64,000 nt of DNA. Source: CAIWHR01 sp963708855 (GTDB lineage Bacteria; Pseudomonadota; Gammaproteobacteria; Burkholderiales; Casimicrobiaceae). Of this stretch, positions 61,300-64,000 are shown piece by piece (the stretch's first letter is position 1; each line of letters starts with the position of its first letter). Under the pieces are notes generated by a model that saw nothing but the letters and a program-made list of their open reading frames with translations, was not told where the DNA came from and made no database searches. Position numbers and translations under genes: made by a program. The stretch is taken from positions 17,901 to 81,900 of the forward strand of contig CAVPUM010000018.1 in the NCBI GenBank assembly GCA_963708855.1. The letters are read 5' to 3'.

Positions 61300-63714
61300 T
61301 TACGCGAGTATCGCCTTGCGGTCGGGATCGTACGGCGGCCGTAGGTGACGAAGCGCCGGATAGCGGGATCCCATCGCCTCCACCTCGTATTCCGGATGCG
61401 TTGGTTCGTCGGCAGCCAGGTACGCGCACAGGACGTTGCGACCAACCGTGTAACCGTAGCCGGCGCTGGTGACGCGGCCGAGCACGCGTTCGCCGGCCCG
61501 CACGATTTCGCCGCCGAAGAGGTTGACCTCCGGCGGCGCGGTGAACCAGGCGAGCTTCTGCTTCGGTCCCCTGGTCTTCACTTCGGCCAGGGCGGCGCGG
61601 GCGAGAAAGTCGCCCTTGCCGGGCGCGACGCAGAAACCGAGGCCGGCTTCGAACGGGTTGTAGTCCGGCGTGATGTCGGAGCCCCATATCAGGTAGTGCT
61701 TTTCGAGGCGCAGGCTGTTGATCGCGCGATAACCGGCGTTGGCGATGCCGTGCGGCTGACCGGCCGCCCACAGCTTCTCGTAGAGATGGAGCGCGTACTC
61801 GACCGGGACGTGCAGCTCGTAGCCGAGCTCGCCGAGGTAGGTCACGCGCAACGCCAGCACCGGCGCAAACCCGATGTCGAGCTGCCGCGCGCTCATGTAG
61901 GGAAAGTCGGCATTGGCAAGCGGCGCATCGGTGAGTTGCGCGAGCACATCGCGCGAGCGCGGTCCGCAGAGATTGAGCACGGCCCGCGCGGAAGTGTGAT
62001 CGTCGATCGCGACGCCGCCGGCGGCGGGCAGATGGCGCTCGATCGTCGAGCGGTCGCGCACGCCCAGCGCGCTGCCGGTGACGAAGTAGAAGCGATCCTC
62101 GGCGAGCCGCGTGATCGTGACGTCAGCCTCGATCCCGCCGCGCTCGTTGCAAAGCTGCGTGTAGACGATGGTGCCGATCGGACGATCGATGTCGTTGCAG
62201 GCGAGCTTCTGCAGCAGCGCGAGCGCGCCGGGGCCGTGCACCTCGTACTTGGAAAACGAGCTCATGTCGATCAGCGCGACGCGCTCGCGCACCGCGCGAT
62301 GCTCGGCGCCGATCGCGTCGAACGCCGGGCCGCGCTCGAACGACGGCACCTCGATCGCCGGCGTTCCCGGCGGCGCGAACCAGTTGGGCGCTCCCAGCCG
62401 AACTTGTTGCCGTAGACGGCGCCGGCGGCCTTCAGCACGGCGTGCAGCGGGCTGCGCCGCGCGTCGCGGCCGGCGTCGGCCTCGTACGCAGGCCACGCGA
62501 TGTGATAGTAGCGGCTGTAGCTCTCGACGGCCCGCGCGTACATGAACTCCTTGACCGAGTGTGGCGCGCCGAAGCGGCGCACGTCGAATGGCCACAGGTC
62601 CATTCCCGGGTCGCCGTCGACGATCCAGTTGGCCATCACCCACCCGGCGCCGCCGGACGCGGCGATGCCGGACGTGAAACCGCAGCAGAGGTAGAAGTTG
62701 TCGAGCTCGGGCGAGAGGCCGATGATCGGCTCGCCGTCGGCGGTGATCGGGATCGGTCCGTTGATCATCTGCCGGATGCCGACTTCGTTCAGCGCCGGAA
62801 TCCGCGCGGAGGCCGCCTCGGCAATCGGCGCGAAGCGCTCGAAATCCGGCTGCAGCAGCTCCGGACCGAAGTCCTTGCGGATGCCGTTCGGCCCCCACGG
62901 CGGCGTGTTCGTCTCCCAGCCGCCGACCGCGAGCGCGCCGGGTTCGGGCTTCACGTAGAAGTTGCCGTCGGGGTCGCGCAGCGTCGGCAGGCCCGCCGGA
63001 ATGCGGTCGGTTTTCTCGGTGACGAAATACTGATGCTCGACCGCGCATGCCGGCACGCGCGTCCCGGCCATCGCCGCGATCTCGCGGCCCCACATGCCGG
63101 TCGGCGTTGATCACGCACTCGGTCGCAATCTCCCCCGCGTCGGTGACGACCGTCGTCACGCGCCTTCCGGAGCGCTTCAGCCCGGTCACGCGCACGCCCT
63201 GCGCGATCGTCACACCGCCGGCGCGCGCGCCGGCCGCATAGGCATTGGTGAGGCTCGTCGGGTCGACGTAGCCGTCGCCCTCGATCCACGCGGCGCCCAC
63301 CACGCCCTTCGCCTCCAGCAGCGGAAACAGGTCGCGGGCCTCTCGCGGCGACACCAGATCGACGCGGAAGCCGAAGCCTTTGGCCATCGTCGCCGAGCGC
63401 TTGAGCTCCTGCCAGCGCGCCGGCGACGAGGCGAGGCGCAGGCTGCCCACACCCTGCCAGCCCGTGGCCTGTCCGGTTTCGGCTTCGAGCCTGCCGTACA
63501 GCTCGGCGCCGTAGCGCATGATGCGCGTCAGGTTGCTGCTGCTGCGGAGCTGGCCCACCAATCCGGCCGCGTGCCACGTCGCGCCGTGCGTGAGCTGCAG
63601 GCGTTCCAGCAGCAGCACGTCCCGGACGCCGCGCTGCGCGAGGTGGTAGGCGATGCTGCAACCGATGACGCCGCCGCCGATGATGACGATGCGGCTCTGC
63701 TGGGGCAGTGGCAT
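61300..63714 (-). CDS. FAD-dependent dimethylglycine/sarcosine dehydrogenase-like protein (two frameshifts)
   Basis: 804 residues. IVIIGGGVIGCSIAYHLAQR is the FAD-binding start, and HGATWHAAGLVGQLR is the family motif near the covalent flavin histidine. A C-terminal aminomethyltransferase (GcvT-like) domain has YLGELGYELHVPVEY and ITPDYNPFEAGLGFCV and passes formaldehyde to tetrahydrofolate. Frame changes fall near 63105 and 62395. It would oxidatively demethylate a tertiary amine such as dimethylglycine. Upstream and divergent is an MttB-family gene. Confidence 0.87.
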   Translation of the reverse strand: MPLPQQSRIVIIGGGVIGCSIAYHLAQRGVRDVLLLERLQLTHGATWHAAGLVGQLRSSSNLTRIMRYGAELYGRLEAETGQATGWQGVGSLRLASSPARWQELKRSATMAKGFGFRVDLVSPREARDLFPLLEAKGVVGAAWIEGDGYVDPTSLTNAYAAGARAGGVTIAQGVRVTGLKRSGRRVTTVVTDAGEIATECVINADRHVGPRDRGDGRDARAGMRGRASVFRHRENRPHSGGPADAARPRRQLLREARTRRARGRRLGDEHAAVGAERHPQGLRSGAAAAGFRALRADCRGGLRADSGAERSRHPADDQRTDPDHRRRRADHRPLARARQLLPLLRFHVRHRRVRRRRVGDGQLDRRRRPGNGPVAIRRAPLRRATLGQGVHVRAGRRELQPLLSHRVACVRGRRRPRRAAQPAARRAEGRRRRLRQQVRLGAPNWFAPPGTPAIEVPSFERGPAFDAIGAEHRAVRERVALIDMSSFSKYEVHGPGALALLQKLACNDIDRPIGTIVYTQLCNERGGIEADVTITRLAEDRFYFVTGSALGVRDRSTIERHLPAAGGVAIDDHTSARAVLNLCGPRSRDVLAQLTDAPLANADFPYMSARQLDIGFAPVLALRVTYLGELGYELHVPVEYALHLYEKLWAAGQPHGIANAGYRAINSLRLEKHYLIWGSDITPDYNPFEAGLGFCVAPGKGDFLARAALAEVKTRGPKQKLAWFTAPPEVNLFGGEIVRAGERVLGRVTSAGYGYTVGRNVLCAYLAADEPTHPEYEVEAMGSRYPALRHLRPPYDPDRKAILA

Positions 63715-63871
63715 AGGAGCGCGAATCTAGCACAATGTCCGCCAGGCCCGAGGGCCGGCACGTCGGCGGCGGAATGGCGTCCCTGCGCAACGCGGCGTCG
63801 CATACGGATCAGCCGCGGCGCGCGCCGCCCGCCATACTCGAACGATGCCCCATCCCGGCGCAGGAGAAACC

Positions 63872-64000
63872 ATGGACGAGCCGCAGGCCGCTTCGCCCCG
63901 TGCCCATCGCGCCGGCGGGCGCGAAGCCAAGCGGGCCGCGCGTTCGGCGCGGGCCGGCATATCGATGCCCTACATCACGCGCAGGATCGGCGTGTACGAG
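63872..64000 (+). CDS. Trimethylamine methyltransferase (MttB) family protein, N-terminal part
   Basis: 43 residues before the window ends: MDEPQAASPRAHRAGGREAK, then KRAARSARAG and MPYITRRIGVYE. A basic GGRxAKRAAR stretch followed by PYITR-x-I-x-x-YE is the start seen in MttB-family corrinoid methyltransferases, which includes glycine betaine methyltransferases. The ATG has CAGGAGA upstream; an in-frame ATG at 63845 is an alternative. Whether the pyrrolysine codon is present cannot be seen. Neighbouring demethylases support a methylated-amine role. Confidence 0.65.
   Translation, partial: MDEPQAASPRAHRAGGREAKRAARSARAGISMPYITRRIGVYE

Overview
The window is high-GC DNA from a betaproteobacterium, most likely an uncultured Burkholderiales-type organism. 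Three things support this: the gene order of the ribosomal block (tuf-rpsJ-rplC and onward, with infA between secY and rpmJ), a dispersed palindromic repeat of the kind common in Burkholderiales, and a complete system I cytochrome c maturation operon. About forty single-base indels, mostly insertions, interrupt otherwise well-conserved and often essential genes. They look like residual long-read sequencing errors rather than gene decay, so each interrupted gene is given here as one CDS with its break positions.

Layout. 1-16 kb: end of fusA, tuf, and the S10, spc and alpha ribosomal protein operons through rpoA and rplQ, closed by a strong terminator. 16-21.7 kb: asnS, then on the minus strand a nitronate monooxygenase and an ABC importer (substrate-binding protein, permease, ATPase). 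21.8-25.8 kb: hutD-hutF-hutI-hutG, the lower histidine-degradation pathway, with no hutH or hutU nearby. 25.9-32.7 kb: a class III aminotransferase, an SDR oxidoreductase, a polyamine-type ABC importer and a small zinc-ribbon protein, mostly with overlapping stop and start codons. 32.7-35 kb: hemG and a stand-alone CcmI-like protein on the minus strand.

35.1-51.3 kb is a multihaem cytochrome respiration island. It encodes an octahaem nitrite reductase with the TvNiR-type Tyr-x-Cys signature behind a perfect FNR box. Divergent from it are two receiver-domain proteins behind a near-consensus sigma-54 promoter; the second carries a duplicated hydrophobic C-terminal domain. Next come a membrane-anchored seven-haem cytochrome c and a b-type cytochrome. 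Facing these are an NtrC-type sigma-54 activator and a sensor histidine kinase whose predicted periplasmic domain holds two haem c attachment motifs. The complete ccmABCDEFGHI operon follows, reading toward the kinase. I infer a self-regulated module for anaerobic nitrite or other nitrogen-oxide reduction: the haem sensor and NtrC regulator control cytochrome expression, the b/c cytochromes pass quinol electrons to the octahaem enzyme, and Ccm installs the haems. This is the most interesting part of the window.

51.5-64 kb: a malic enzyme-phosphotransacetylase fusion, RecQ, a BrnT/BrnA toxin-antitoxin pair in an AT-rich pocket, htpG, a small hypothetical protein, an SDR, and at the right edge a methylated-amine cluster (Rieske oxygenase, dimethylglycine dehydrogenase-like flavoprotein, and the start of a divergent MttB-family methyltransferase). 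I saw no rRNA, tRNA, CRISPR array or transposase gene.
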